A stretch of DNA of 64,000 bases from Epithemia pelagica. Lineage: Eukaryota > Bacillariophyta > Bacillariophyceae > Surirellales > Surirellaceae. The position numbers and the translations under genes are program-made. The notes beneath the pieces were generated by a model. That model was given only the letters and a program-made list of their open reading frames with translations, did not search any database and was not told the origin of the DNA. The stretch covers positions 2,232,001 to 2,296,000 of the forward strand of contig OX337236.1 in the NCBI GenBank assembly GCA_946965045.2, given 5' to 3'. The stretch's first letter is position 1; each line of letters begins with the position of its first letter. Positions 38,655 through 47,931 of this stretch are shown here, one piece after another.

Positions 38655-38989
38655 GAGATTTCTTCTTTCCGATAGGTTATGCTAATAGATCTATCAAAAG
38701 TAGTGTTTTACGTCCAATCGATCGTTCCATCATCCATCTGACAAAAAGAGACGCCAAAAGTGTATCCACAAACGATTTTCTCCCTTCGAGCAGTTATCTC
38801 AACGATCATATGCACATATCCCTGACTCACAGAAAAGGCAGAGGATATTGGCGCCTACTTTGCAATCTCATTCATTGCAAATAAGTGTGTATCCAATACA
38901 TGTTAGGGGAGTCATTCCTTCGTGGTTTGGGCCGTCGTTGATGTTTTCCAGCGCTTCGATATCTTGTCGCCTCCAACGCATCATGAATC
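38655..38989. other. intergenic region with a duplicated C-terminal gene piece
   Basis: Positions about 38906-38985 are a diverged duplicate of 39075-39165, which codes for the C-terminal RWTREDLEAF...EGMTPQ part of the next minus-strand gene. The duplicate still reads RWRRQDIEALENINDGPNHEGMTP, but it lies after the stop codon. Confidence 0.6.
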
Positions 38990-39955
38990 TTAAGAATGAT
39001 ACGATCTGTCTGGTCCAAACTGAAGGTGGAATTGGACTCTCGATGCAATTTGGTGTCTATCCAAAACTTCTTGGGGAGTCATTCCTTCGCGGATTTGGAC
39101 ATTGTGGATGTTTTCCATCTCGGCGAACGCTTCGAGATCTTCACGCGTCCAACGCATTCCTGTCCACTGTGGAGCAACTGTGAATGGACTTGTGACATCT
39201 TGTCTTGGATTTCGGATCACTTGGTTCACTGGAAGGATCTTCACTCCGCCGTTCAATTGAATAAGCCGATTAGCCCAAGTCTCTTCTTTCATAAAAACCA
39301 AGACTGTTGCTTTGGATTCGTCTGCTGCCTCGTACAGAGCACCCACAAAATTCAAGTTTTCTTGGGACTCAGCAAGGTCATCAATTATTAAAAGGGGAAG
39401 ATCCGTACAATTTGTTCGCGCGGGTACTGTTTGCCGCATATGTTGACTACGAATGCGTCGTAGTTCCGTCTCAAATCCTCTGGAATAACACTTCCGCAAC
39501 TTGGCAGCAGCCCAATCGAAATAGCTACTAAAAGGAACTCTTGCAAAAGGTTCTCTTTCATCTTTCGGAACCAGTGCTCGAACAAGCAACTCATGGATGA
39601 TTGGCGCAGCATTTTCGACCCCCAGGCTTCTCGAAAATGAAGTCGCCAAATCCGTGGAATTGTTTGCTCTGATCATAATGGCACGGCGAGGGCCAGTGTT
39701 GAAATCTCCGTGCATCAAGTACAAAGCAGATGCTGTTTTTCCAGAGCCTGACAAACCCTGACAGATGTACGTCGTTCCCTCTAACGCGGTTTCATAATGC
39801 TGGACAAGAGCACGAATTGTAGACTGGCTATCCACATACTCCGTTCTTGCTGGTACTTGTCCGTAAACCTTTCTCGAATCTGCTGCGCTGTCAAGCTCGT
39901 CGAGTAACCAAAGCCACCGTGAGCCACAGTCCATTTTGGATAGAGTGTAGTCCAT
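38990..39955 (-). CDS. P-loop NTPase, STAND/AAA-like, unknown role
   Basis: About 321 aa from the ATG at 39955 (the frame above opens with TTG). Walker A is CQGLSGSGKTAS (about 66-76) and Walker B is LPLLIIDDLAE (about 190-200). Between them are RAIMIRANNSTDLATSF and the FDWAAAKLRKCY helix. After Walker B comes ATVLVFMKEETWANRL, a sensor-like strand. The C-terminal helical part ends in RWTREDLEAF and a TPQEVLDRH stretch. This resembles the ATPase module of diatom/oomycete Crinkler or RHS-like proteins, which are often multi-copy. It may lack 5' exons, because the P-loop sits unusually close to the start. A duplicated piece of its own C-terminus follows the stop. Confidence 0.6.
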   Translation of the reverse strand: MDYTLSKMDCGSRWLWLLDELDSAADSRKVYGQVPARTEYVDSQSTIRALVQHYETALEGTTYICQGLSGSGKTASALYLMHGDFNTGPRRAIMIRANNSTDLATSFSRSLGVENAAPIIHELLVRALVPKDEREPFARVPFSSYFDWAAAKLRKCYSRGFETELRRIRSQHMRQTVPARTNCTDLPLLIIDDLAESQENLNFVGALYEAADESKATVLVFMKEETWANRLIQLNGGVKILPVNQVIRNPRQDVTSPFTVAPQWTGMRWTREDLEAFAEMENIHNVQIREGMTPQEVLDRHQIASRVQFHLQFGPDRSYHS

Positions 39956-40501
39956 CGTCCACGAGCGGGAGATGTTCGGGTGGAGAAACGAAAACGAAAG
40001 AAGCGCCAAGACCAAGTGAACTACAATACTCTCGTAGTTACCGGAAGTTGCTGAGCCTCAAGACTCTAGACAGCTTACCCGACTCGTTCAAACGTGAATG
40101 ATTGATCTTTTTGATGAACTCGGTCGACGACGGCCGAGCCTGCCACGGTTGCGTAGAATACGGCGCGTTCCACGGACCTCCATGGTCTTAAGGTTACTCG
40201 GCGCAAAACGCACGATCCATGTTTCAACCACGATCGAAACGCCAACAGTGAGTTTTGTCAGAAAGGCTCGAACCATGAGAATGCGACTGAGCGGTCTCAA
40301 TAATCTGTTTCCAGCAATAGTGGTGACCACGACTCCTGCCTGGAAATGCAAGCTTAACACTGTTCGACAAATCCGGCGTACGATTGCCGCATAGGACTGT
40401 CGTCATTCTGGAAAATTTGCAATCCCTCGTCCGATCCATGGAGCGAATTTGCAGATCGGGAGCGAGAAACGGGACCCATACATCTTCTCTAACCGAGAGT
40501 T
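39956..40501. other. region upstream of the NTPase gene, possible missed exon
   Basis: About 545 bp. A minus-strand open frame at 40088-40360 (Arg/Val-rich) stops just before a GTAAGC donor-like site, but I could not join it in frame to the NTPase. Otherwise nothing is seen. Confidence 0.35.
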
Positions 40502-41997
40502 CTACTCCAATTCGACGTCCACCTCCAGGATGACACTTGTTTCCACCGTTTTCTCGTCCTCCAAATCATCTAAAGAGGAGGATGACAACGACCGTAAAGG
40601 TTCGACCTTTGCGGATGGTAGAAGTCGTTGCATTTGGCTCTTGTTCTTTGCGCTTGTGGTGGTTGAACTGTGGCTACCACAACTTGGATCATAAAGCTCT
40701 CTATCTTCTTCCATCGTGACTTCACCATCGTTTACCGAGTCAGACGTCGCGTTTGGGAGATGGTCGTCATTTTGCCTCCCGGGTTTGATAGCAGTGTTGA
40801 TAAAGCGGCTGTTCATAGCATCTATACCTTCTCTTCCTCCTTCGTCGGGATCAGATACGCCGATATTTCCCGGCAAACATTCCTCAACATTTTTGCGTCG
40901 TGGACCGGCTTCATCTAGCAAATCCAAGCAAACAGAGCTGGAAATGGCCGATGCGGTAGACTGTTCCACCACTTCTTCCGGTACAGTGGTGGGAAAGAAT
41001 ACCATGCGCAAGGTCAGCCAAAACCCAAGGGGTGGTGCATTGCTTCTACGAGCCCGTTCGCGAATGCGGAGATAACGGGGGCGCGCATAAATAAAGGCAT
41101 TCCAAAAGCCTTGCAGCGGAGCTAGCGTATTGATGATGGGGAGGGGCCAAAAGGCGGAATATCCACCAATCCATCCAATCAAGTGGTAGACAGTAGTGAA
41201 GGAAACACCAAGGAAAAAGGCCGCCACGTACAAAAAAGACTGAATGGCCACTTGTCGTGTATGTTTGTTGCTAGACTTGACCTTGGCCAACGTTCGGCCT
41301 GATAGCTGTCGAGAAAACTCGTATTTGGCCACTCGCTTCTCTTGTTGTCGGACTGTGTACCAAATCTTGTCATTGGTAAACAAAACAACCACATAGGCAA
41401 TTTGCAGCCATAATTGAGCGAAAAATTATAATAGAGAGAATGAGTATCTCCGAATCGCTCACAGTCCACATCTGGATTACCGTTGCAACGTGGAGGCCAT
41501 GGTGCAATGAAACAAAAAGCACCCGTCGGATTGTACAAACCAATCGAGACACTGTAGGATGCCAATGTCATGAAAAGGACCGTGATTGCCACGTGCAAAA
41601 TGGGTTCTGATCGTTGAGCAAACGTTCTGGACTTGACGCCATGACAAATGGTCAAATAGAAGAAGCTACCCAAAAAGGAACTGTAGCAATTGGCGGCGTA
41701 GCCCAAATGGGTGAAAAAACCTTGTAGGGCACAGGAGGTTGAATAGCCTTGCGCGCCCAAAATACCTTGTACCTTGGGATGGGTGAGAAAAAGCAAGGCC
41801 TTATTGGCCGAATACAGCAAGTCGTACACGGACAAACCCAACAAGATGCGAAAATGAGGATTGCGCAACTTGACATTTCGATACACAAAAATGTGCGAAA
41901 TGATTGCCACAGATCCAATGGACGACAAGGTTCCGGTCAAGGTGGGAACGTATGCGGCAAATTGAAACAAGGCCTGGGAAGGCTGTCGATTCGACAT
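40502..41997 (-). CDS. cAMP-receptor-like (Dicty_CAR/family E) seven-TM GPCR with one frameshift
   Basis: The first part (41997 to about 41426) gives TM1-TM4, starting FAAYVPTLTGTLSSIGSVAIISHIFVY, with LGLSVYDLLYSANKAL, the conserved CALQGFFTHLGYAANCYSSFLGSF region and FMTLASYSVSIGLYNP. The second part (about 41420 to 40502) gives TM5-TM7 (VVVLFTNDKIWYTVRQQE, QSFLYVAAFFLGVSFTTVYHLIGW, PLQGFWNAFIYARPRY) and a Ser/Glu-rich tail. The halves are in different frames. One extra base in the A5 run 41421-41425 would give YYNFFAQLWLQIAYVVV without a break. The predicted protein is about 498 aa. The single homopolymer fault most likely reflects a base-calling error; a true pseudogene is the alternative, since all TM segments are intact. 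No splice sites that would explain the shift were found. Confidence 0.8.
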
Positions 41998-42675
41998 GTC
42001 GAAGCACTTTTATGCCCTTGACCTGGTCAACGCTGTGGTCGTACGGAACGAAACAAAGAAGGAACAACCGACAGAAACAAGGAACTCTAACCGAAAACAG
42101 GTCCGATGCTTGCATTGGGCATTGTTGTTATGTTCTTTGTCTTTGACTGTTCATCTACCACAGAAGGTATACAGGTTATCGATTAGAATCCACCTGAAGG
42201 GACCTGGGAAAACAATGTTTGTCTTTTCGCTTCGTTTTGGATTGGAGAGTCTCACACAACAGCAGGATCAGATAAGGAGGCATTCACAAAGCCATTCCCA
42301 TTTCCATTTTGATTGTGGCGTGGTTCGTAATGAGAAGACCAAAATTGGGTCGAAAAAGGGATGACGACGCGGAGACGAGGTGCTCGGTTTTCGGGGGTCT
42401 TTTTCCGCGTCTTGGAAATGTCCATGGTGGGAGGTGGCTGTACAATAGGGGTTATCGCTATTGTAGGAATTCGGGGGCGATGTTATTTTTTTGCATGTCG
42501 ATCTGACAATTCCCAGCAGCTATCTTCAGTAACTTATTTCAGAGAAGTATAAGAGTACTTCTGATGAAACTTCTTAGGATTATATCAATTTATTTATATT
42601 GTAAGAAGAAGAGTCACAGCTCCTTCATCCCCAATACCCCAATCTCCAAATACCAAATACGGATGCCCCTAAGAA
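41998..42675. promoter_or_regulatory. shared upstream region of divergent GPCR and fusion gene
   Basis: About 680 bp between two divergent starts. No protein-like frame or repeat is seen. 42545-42615 is A/T-rich. Confidence 0.45.
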
Positions 42676-45600
42676 ATGAGTTTGGGGGTGGGGGCATGTA
42701 GACCAATTGCCAATGCCAGAACAAGTATCTTCCAAGACGACGCTGGAACCATGGTATGTTCAAACCCACCGCATCCTTTTAGTTCCAGAGATGACACGGA
42801 AGAGGATTATGATGGACCTTCTAATTCCCTCCCGCAGGATCAGCATCAACGCGAGCAGACCTCGAACGATGCTATCACCCAAACTACCCAAACCCACCAA
42901 GAATCAGCACAAGAGGATCCAGCAGCAGTACCCTCCTCCATCAAGTCAGAGCAAAACGACGGTCGCACAATATATTATTGTGTAACAGGCAGTACCGCTC
43001 ACAGCAGAATTGTACCCTTGTTGCCGTCCCATTGGGTCAATGTCACTCGAACAACAACGGCCTTGAAACTTCCCAAGTTGAATTTTGTGTGGGAAAATGC
43101 ACCGCGCAAGGATACCCAATCACACTGCAATACCTTGGCCTGTTATTCTCATTTGCCCAATGGAACACGCATTTTGGATGATAAATGGGTCTTGGCCAAA
43201 TTGTTTGCTCATGACGCTGCCGATTCGAATGAAACGTCAAACCACCTGGTGGGAAACTTGGAAACGCATTGCTTCCAAGGGATTCGGGGATTCTGGAATT
43301 GGGTTTTTCAACAGCAACGACAAAAACAACAACACGCGGGGAAGGATTCAGGCCAGTTCGAACCAGAACTGAACCATGGAGACGAAGAAGAACCTGTTCC
43401 TTCTCATGACCATATCGACATGAGCAATGGAGCAGAAGATGAGTCATCTACATGGAGAACCGTGGCATGGCCCGATTTGGCATGGCCTTTGGACCGTGAC
43501 TTGGTACCATCATCTATGGGGAAGGATGTTGCAGCAATCAAAGAAAGTTCACATTGGTGGGTGATCAAGGATGCGTCGTGCAACGGAGCTGGAGGCATTT
43601 GGTTTGTTGACGTCCATGAACCATCCACCTGGACGCCTTTTCTGAGAGCAGTCCACCACCCATCAACAACCTACTCCACATCACCCACCATGCAACAAGG
43701 ATACCACCAAGCATTTCAAGTAAAGGACGAGTCCGGCTCTTTGAAGACTACAACGACAAATGGGTCCTTCCCTTCAAGTATAAGCTCGGTCGGACCCACA
43801 AACTCGTCGACAACAGAAAAAAGAACAAATTCACCGTCTTATAGTAGTCCTCCACGTTTTGTGGCACAACGCTATGTTTTGCCCATGGTTTTGTACCATG
43901 GTCGAAAGTGCCATGTACGAGTGTATGCCACTATAACTTGTTATGGACAAGCCTTTGTCCATGAACAAGCATTCCTGCATGTGGCCAACCAACCCTTTGT
44001 TGTCGGAGGAAACAAACAATCACAGCCAGATCCCGAACAGCACTTGACCAACTGTTGTGCGAACAGTCACAATGCGGCGCTCTTTGCCGGAGAAATATGT
44101 GCCAATTTGCAACTCACTCGTACGCAACAAAGACAGCAACAGCTACAAGAACACTCGAACAAAACAGAGGTACTCATCCAGGCGGAGACCATGCTCGACC
44201 AAGGACAACAAGCGGTGGTTGCACTGGGCGAATTTTATCCTTCCATTGCCGCAACAGTTGCGGCTTTGGCTAAGCGAGCCATGCCCTTTCTGGATGGTGG
44301 ACAAGCCAATGGTGGATTTGAATATCTAGGATTGGATTTCATCTTGTCAACGACGTCGTCTGGCACGCACATGGCATACTTGTTGGAGGTCAATGCCCCT
44401 CCCTCTCAGGACACTGCCACGGGCTTGCCCCATGCCGAGCGCGTCCACAATACCGTCTCACAGGATTGGATCCACCATTGGATCATTCCCCATGTTGAGA
44501 AAGCAAGACAAATGGATTCGGATACCATTCAATTAGGACCGAGTGGTGGATGGAGATGTGTCTACGAGCCGCCAGTATCTTCCCCATCGGCGGTATCTTT
44601 CGTACCCAAAGTTCCCAGCAAAGCAATGTGGTTGAATCGCATCAAATGGGCCCTATTCGAACAAAAATTAGACAAACAACTGGAAAAACAAGGCAAGAAC
44701 ATCCGCAAGGGAGCCTCAGCTATGAAAGATCTATTGCCCTCTCAACAACAAGTGGATCAACTCGCTCTTGAAGCTCGTCAGCATTTTGCCTACTATACCT
44801 TGTCATCCAAAACTAACAGCAAGCCACGTCCAATGTTGTCGTCGTCGACCAAAAGCCCAAACCCTTCTTCGCATGTTCAGACACCGTTTGTATTCTTTGA
44901 AAATGCTGGCGGAACACAAGTTCCTCAGTCCGTGGTTGACCGCATGACCACTTCCTTACAACAACGGCATCGGGCTGTCATTGGAAAAGCATCTGTGGAA
45001 CGAGCTCATGCAGCCTTGTACGAATTCATGGATACCAATTCTGAGCATTTTGAAATTGGGTTGGGAACCAACGCCACCTCTCTCCTTGCCATGGTGGCCT
45101 CGACCGTGCAACTATCGTCATCGCGGAGGAATCCAGATAATGAGCATCCCGGCCAAAAACCATGCCAGGAGGTTGGCGACCTCGAAGCATCCCGGGAACC
45201 ACCACTACACCAGGAACAAGTTGAAATCGTCATTGCCGTGGAAAATCACATGGCGAATGTTACACCATGGTTGAACTATCAACTTCAACAGCAGCACAAT
45301 CTTAATCAGCAGGATCAATCGAACCCTCCTGTTCGGATAAAATGGTGGACTATCCAAACTGAGAACAAGAAAGTTTCAACTGCAATGCCTCGAGGAGACA
45401 CGAGTCAAACGGAGATAAGTGATACTCCTTCTGCTGATATTGATTCATCGGTAGAAGGTCCATATACGTGGTCTAGGAATTCGAAGGACTTGTTGAATGA
45501 ACGTACAAGAATTGTGGCTATTTCACATGCCAGTAATGTCTTGGGTGAACCACGGGATTTACACAAAATTGGTCGTTTGGTGCGAGCGCATGCACCTCAT

Positions 45601-46362
45601 GCTCGTATCGTGGTAGACGGCGTTGCTGCTGTTCCACATGTGCATGTGTCCTTGAACGAGCTAGTCGACTGCGTCGATTACTACGTATGGTCATGCCACA
45701 AAGTATTTGGTCCCCATTGTGGAGTTTTATTCCATAGAAAGAGAGAAAACAGTGACATGCGTGAAGGTATCGGCGGCGGACTTGGAGGTGGGACGGCCAA
45801 CTATGAAGCCTGTGAAGGCATTGTTGGCATGGTGGAGTATTTCAAGCAATTTGGTGGTGGTAATATCCCAAATGCGTTTCACAAGATTGAACAGATAGAA
45901 CAAGCCTTGGCCCACCGATTGCTTGAAGGACTTCGGCTGTCCCCCCGAGTCGAAATTCTGGAGTCGTCACTGTCACTGACCAAAGACAAAGGGAGCTGTT
46001 CCGATGCCAACTTTGGAACATTTCCTCGACGATTGCCGTTGGTTTCTTTGAAACATTCCCATTGGTCAAGCCCGGAATTGGAGAAGGCCTGTCACAAGGC
46101 TGGATTTATTTGTCGGAGTGGTACGTTTTTGGCCACAGACCAATTATTGGACGAACTGCTTTCTCCACAAGCCGAGGATTGCGTTGGAGAGAAGACGAAG
46201 ACAAATGACAAGTCTGGTGAGTCGGACAAAATCACCGCAGGAACAGACGAAAACACTCTGCGACGACCTATGATTCTTAGGTTTTCCATGGTCCACTACA
46301 ATGCATTGCATGAAGTCGAGCAACTTCTGGACTTTTTGTATTCGCTGCCTGGGTGGTTTTGA
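42676..46362 (+). CDS. fusion: tubulin-tyrosine-ligase-like (ATP-grasp) plus class V aminotransferase/cysteine-desulfurase-like
   Basis: One open frame, 1,228 aa, no intron needed. Residues about 95-620 are TTL-like: ILDDKWVLAKLF, WVIKDASCNGAGGIW (ATP-grasp Lys/Gly loop, about 294), FVAQRYVLPMVLYHGRKCHVRVY (about 395-420) and YLLEVNAPPS (metal/ATP site, about 568). TTL enzymes ligate amino acids to tubulin or other tails. Residues about 735-1228 are a PLP fold-type I enzyme: FENAGGTQVP, RHRAVIGKASVERAHA, VVDGVAAVPHVHV (PLP Asp), then WSCHKVFGPHCGVLF with the PLP-binding Lys about 1009. The linker (about 620-735) is Lys/Gln-rich. Inserts of Gln/Asn/Ser occur in both domains. Start: the ATG at 42676 is first, but the Met about 26 codons later is also possible. 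The pairing is unusual; both domains keep their key residues, so an active bifunctional protein is plausible. Confidence 0.85.
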   Translation: MSLGVGACRPIANARTSIFQDDAGTMVCSNPPHPFSSRDDTEEDYDGPSNSLPQDQHQREQTSNDAITQTTQTHQESAQEDPAAVPSSIKSEQNDGRTIYYCVTGSTAHSRIVPLLPSHWVNVTRTTTALKLPKLNFVWENAPRKDTQSHCNTLACYSHLPNGTRILDDKWVLAKLFAHDAADSNETSNHLVGNLETHCFQGIRGFWNWVFQQQRQKQQHAGKDSGQFEPELNHGDEEEPVPSHDHIDMSNGAEDESSTWRTVAWPDLAWPLDRDLVPSSMGKDVAAIKESSHWWVIKDASCNGAGGIWFVDVHEPSTWTPFLRAVHHPSTTYSTSPTMQQGYHQAFQVKDESGSLKTTTTNGSFPSSISSVGPTNSSTTEKRTNSPSYSSPPRFVAQRYVLPMVLYHGRKCHVRVYATITCYGQAFVHEQAFLHVANQPFVVGGNKQSQPDPEQHLTNCCANSHNAALFAGEICANLQLTRTQQRQQQLQEHSNKTEVLIQAETMLDQGQQAVVALGEFYPSIAATVAALAKRAMPFLDGGQANGGFEYLGLDFILSTTSSGTHMAYLLEVNAPPSQDTATGLPHAERVHNTVSQDWIHHWIIPHVEKARQMDSDTIQLGPSGGWRCVYEPPVSSPSAVSFVPKVPSKAMWLNRIKWALFEQKLDKQLEKQGKNIRKGASAMKDLLPSQQQVDQLALEARQHFAYYTLSSKTNSKPRPMLSSSTKSPNPSSHVQTPFVFFENAGGTQVPQSVVDRMTTSLQQRHRAVIGKASVERAHAALYEFMDTNSEHFEIGLGTNATSLLAMVASTVQLSSSRRNPDNEHPGQKPCQEVGDLEASREPPLHQEQVEIVIAVENHMANVTPWLNYQLQQQHNLNQQDQSNPPVRIKWWTIQTENKKVSTAMPRGDTSQTEISDTPSADIDSSVEGPYTWSRNSKDLLNERTRIVAISHASNVLGEPRDLHKIGRLVRAHAPHARIVVDGVAAVPHVHVSLNELVDCVDYYVWSCHKVFGPHCGVLFHRKRENSDMREGIGGGLGGGTANYEACEGIVGMVEYFKQFGGGNIPNAFHKIEQIEQALAHRLLEGLRLSPRVEILESSLSLTKDKGSCSDANFGTFPRRLPLVSLKHSHWSSPELEKACHKAGFICRSGTFLATDQLLDELLSPQAEDCVGEKTKTNDKSGESDKITAGTDENTLRRPMILRFSMVHYNALHEVEQLLDFLYSLPGWF

Positions 46363-46678
46363 ATGTACAGAAACGATTGAAAATTTGACCAGTTGTGACC
46401 GTCTTTTCGCCGTATTTCGAAGAGCAAAACCGATTCTCTTTATACCCCCTGTTATGTCGTGATCTTCTTATCCTTTGTTGCACCCTTCAACGCGTGCTAC
46501 TTTGGGGTGATTCGAAACTTATGAAACTGATGCACTATGTAATAGCACTCTTATTTTCTACCATACATTGTGGCTGACGGAACATGCAAGATGTTGGGAA
46601 GATGCCGCCTTATCGCTCACTGTGAATGCATCCTCATCTGTCCCAACTCTGTTGATACATGGAACTCCTCTTTTTCGT
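46363..46678. other. short convergent intergenic region
   Basis: About 315 bp between the 3' ends of the fusion gene and the EF-hand frame. Nothing recognised. Confidence 0.5.
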
Positions 46679-47857
46679 TCAAGACAATTCATCAGCATCT
46701 CCCGGTGGAACCTCTGCAACATCCTGAGGTGCTTCTAACGATTCTACAGCAGCTTCTTCGACGTCTTTTTCGAAATTTATCTCATTCTCTTCCTTTGTCC
46801 CCGGGGCTTCGTCACTGTACGTTGCAACCTTATGCTCTTCTTCACTAAGTATGGCACCTATCTGGGACATGAAGGCACAGAACTCAGCGAAGTCAATGGC
46901 TCCACTGTGATCAATGTCAATAGCGGCAAACATGACATTAAAGTCCTGCTGAGACACGCTGTCGCCCATGAACGAATGAAGTTCTTCCTTAGTGACAACA
47001 CCGTCCCCATCTACGTCAATGGCCTTGAATTCATCTTCCAATCCCTGTGCAGAAAGTTTTTTGTCGTGGTCCAAGTTGATGGTTTCGGCAATGCGTCGGG
47101 CAAACTGGTGCTTGAAACGGTCAGCTTGCTTGTTGATGCGGTACACGTGCCACGCGTACAAGGCCCCAAACAAGAACAGAGCACCGATCAAGACAAAGAA
47201 TGCAATCCATCCTCCTTTGACGCCCACATCCTCTTCGTAAGGAGTCGGGTTATACAAGGGATCGTACATTCGCCACATCGATTCATCAGGACAATTCGTC
47301 CTGCTTGTATCAACACAGTTACCATCAGTGATGATGGGTTTGCGGTCAAAGCTTCGGACGTCATTAGCATCATAAGCTCGTTCCAGTTCGTCCTTGAAGG
47401 TTGTCTCGCTAACCTGGTTCAATTGATATGTGAACGATTCAGCAAGCGGGTTATCAGAGTATGGAAGGCTTTCCGAGATGATGAAGTACTGTCCGTTTCC
47501 AGCCATTCGAGTATTGAGAGCGTTGGTGAAGCTCTCTGTTTCGTGGTACTCGAAACTCTTGTCGTCTCCGATGGAATAGTAGAAAGTGTCTTCATCAACC
47601 GTGCTTGAGTTTCCGTCACCACCGGCATAACGACCCGTCGTCATGAAGAGTTTGATGGAACCATCCTTTTCGAAAGTTGCGGTGCCAAACTTTTCTCCAA
47701 CAGTAACATAACCGTTTTCACCGCAAATGCCGCTTCCCAAGACATTCGCCGACTCTTCAGGCACATTGTATGTGCAAAATGTCGAATCCGCGGGCTTGTA
47801 TACATGGTACACATGCTCGTAGTATCGTGTTTCGCGAATGGTACGGTTGACAAACAT
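46679..47857 (-). CDS. membrane protein with EF-hand pair, in frame with the upstream carbonic anhydrase
   Basis: 392 aa from the ATG at 47857. An extracellular-looking N-terminal region of about 220 residues (several Cys, NRT and NSS glycosylation sites) is followed by one TM segment (GGWIAFFVLIGALFLFGALYAW, about 222-244). Two EF-hands follow on the cytosolic side: loops DVDGDGVVTKEE and DIDHSGAIDFAE, both with canonical ligands. An acidic tail ends the protein. It has no signal peptide of its own, although the N-terminal part looks lumenal. The same frame continues upstream through eight codons to a TAG and then into the carbonic anhydrase. It is therefore probably the C-terminal half of one protein, joined by a short intron or by stop readthrough, with Ca2+ sensing coupled to a surface carbonic anhydrase. 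Independent translation from the internal ATG is the alternative. Confidence 0.75.
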   Translation of the reverse strand: MFVNRTIRETRYYEHVYHVYKPADSTFCTYNVPEESANVLGSGICGENGYVTVGEKFGTATFEKDGSIKLFMTTGRYAGGDGNSSTVDEDTFYYSIGDDKSFEYHETESFTNALNTRMAGNGQYFIISESLPYSDNPLAESFTYQLNQVSETTFKDELERAYDANDVRSFDRKPIITDGNCVDTSRTNCPDESMWRMYDPLYNPTPYEEDVGVKGGWIAFFVLIGALFLFGALYAWHVYRINKQADRFKHQFARRIAETINLDHDKKLSAQGLEDEFKAIDVDGDGVVTKEELHSFMGDSVSQQDFNVMFAAIDIDHSGAIDFAEFCAFMSQIGAILSEEEHKVATYSDEAPGTKEENEINFEKDVEEAAVESLEAPQDVAEVPPGDADELS

Positions 47858-47868
47858 GAATACTTCCT

Positions 47869-47931
47869 CTTGAGGATACGGCTAAGTATTCTTGAACTTG
47901 TCCGACGAAAACGTTTCCATCAGAGTTTCAC
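47869..47931 (-). other. possible 63-nt intron spanning the TAG
   Basis: GT at 47931-47930 and AG at 47870-47869 enclose the TAG 47884-47882. Removing 63 nt keeps the frame and joins CAA-G to AG-GAA (Gln-Glu-Glu). The donor GTGAAA is weak compared with GTAAGT or GTGAGT in nearby genes. Introns of 67 and 69 nt do occur in this window. Confidence 0.4.

Noticed and set aside
40088-40360. minus frame of 90 codons as first exon of the NTPase
   Set aside because: It stops before the only good donor and could not be joined in frame.
47882-47884. selenocysteine or other programmed recoding at the CA stop
   Set aside because: The stop is TAG, not TGA, and no stem-loop or known readthrough context is seen; a short intron is simpler.
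47881-47931. 50-nt intron ending at the TAG itself (AG of ACTTAG)
   Set aside because: 50 nt is not a multiple of three and the next frame does not lead into the EF-hand protein.
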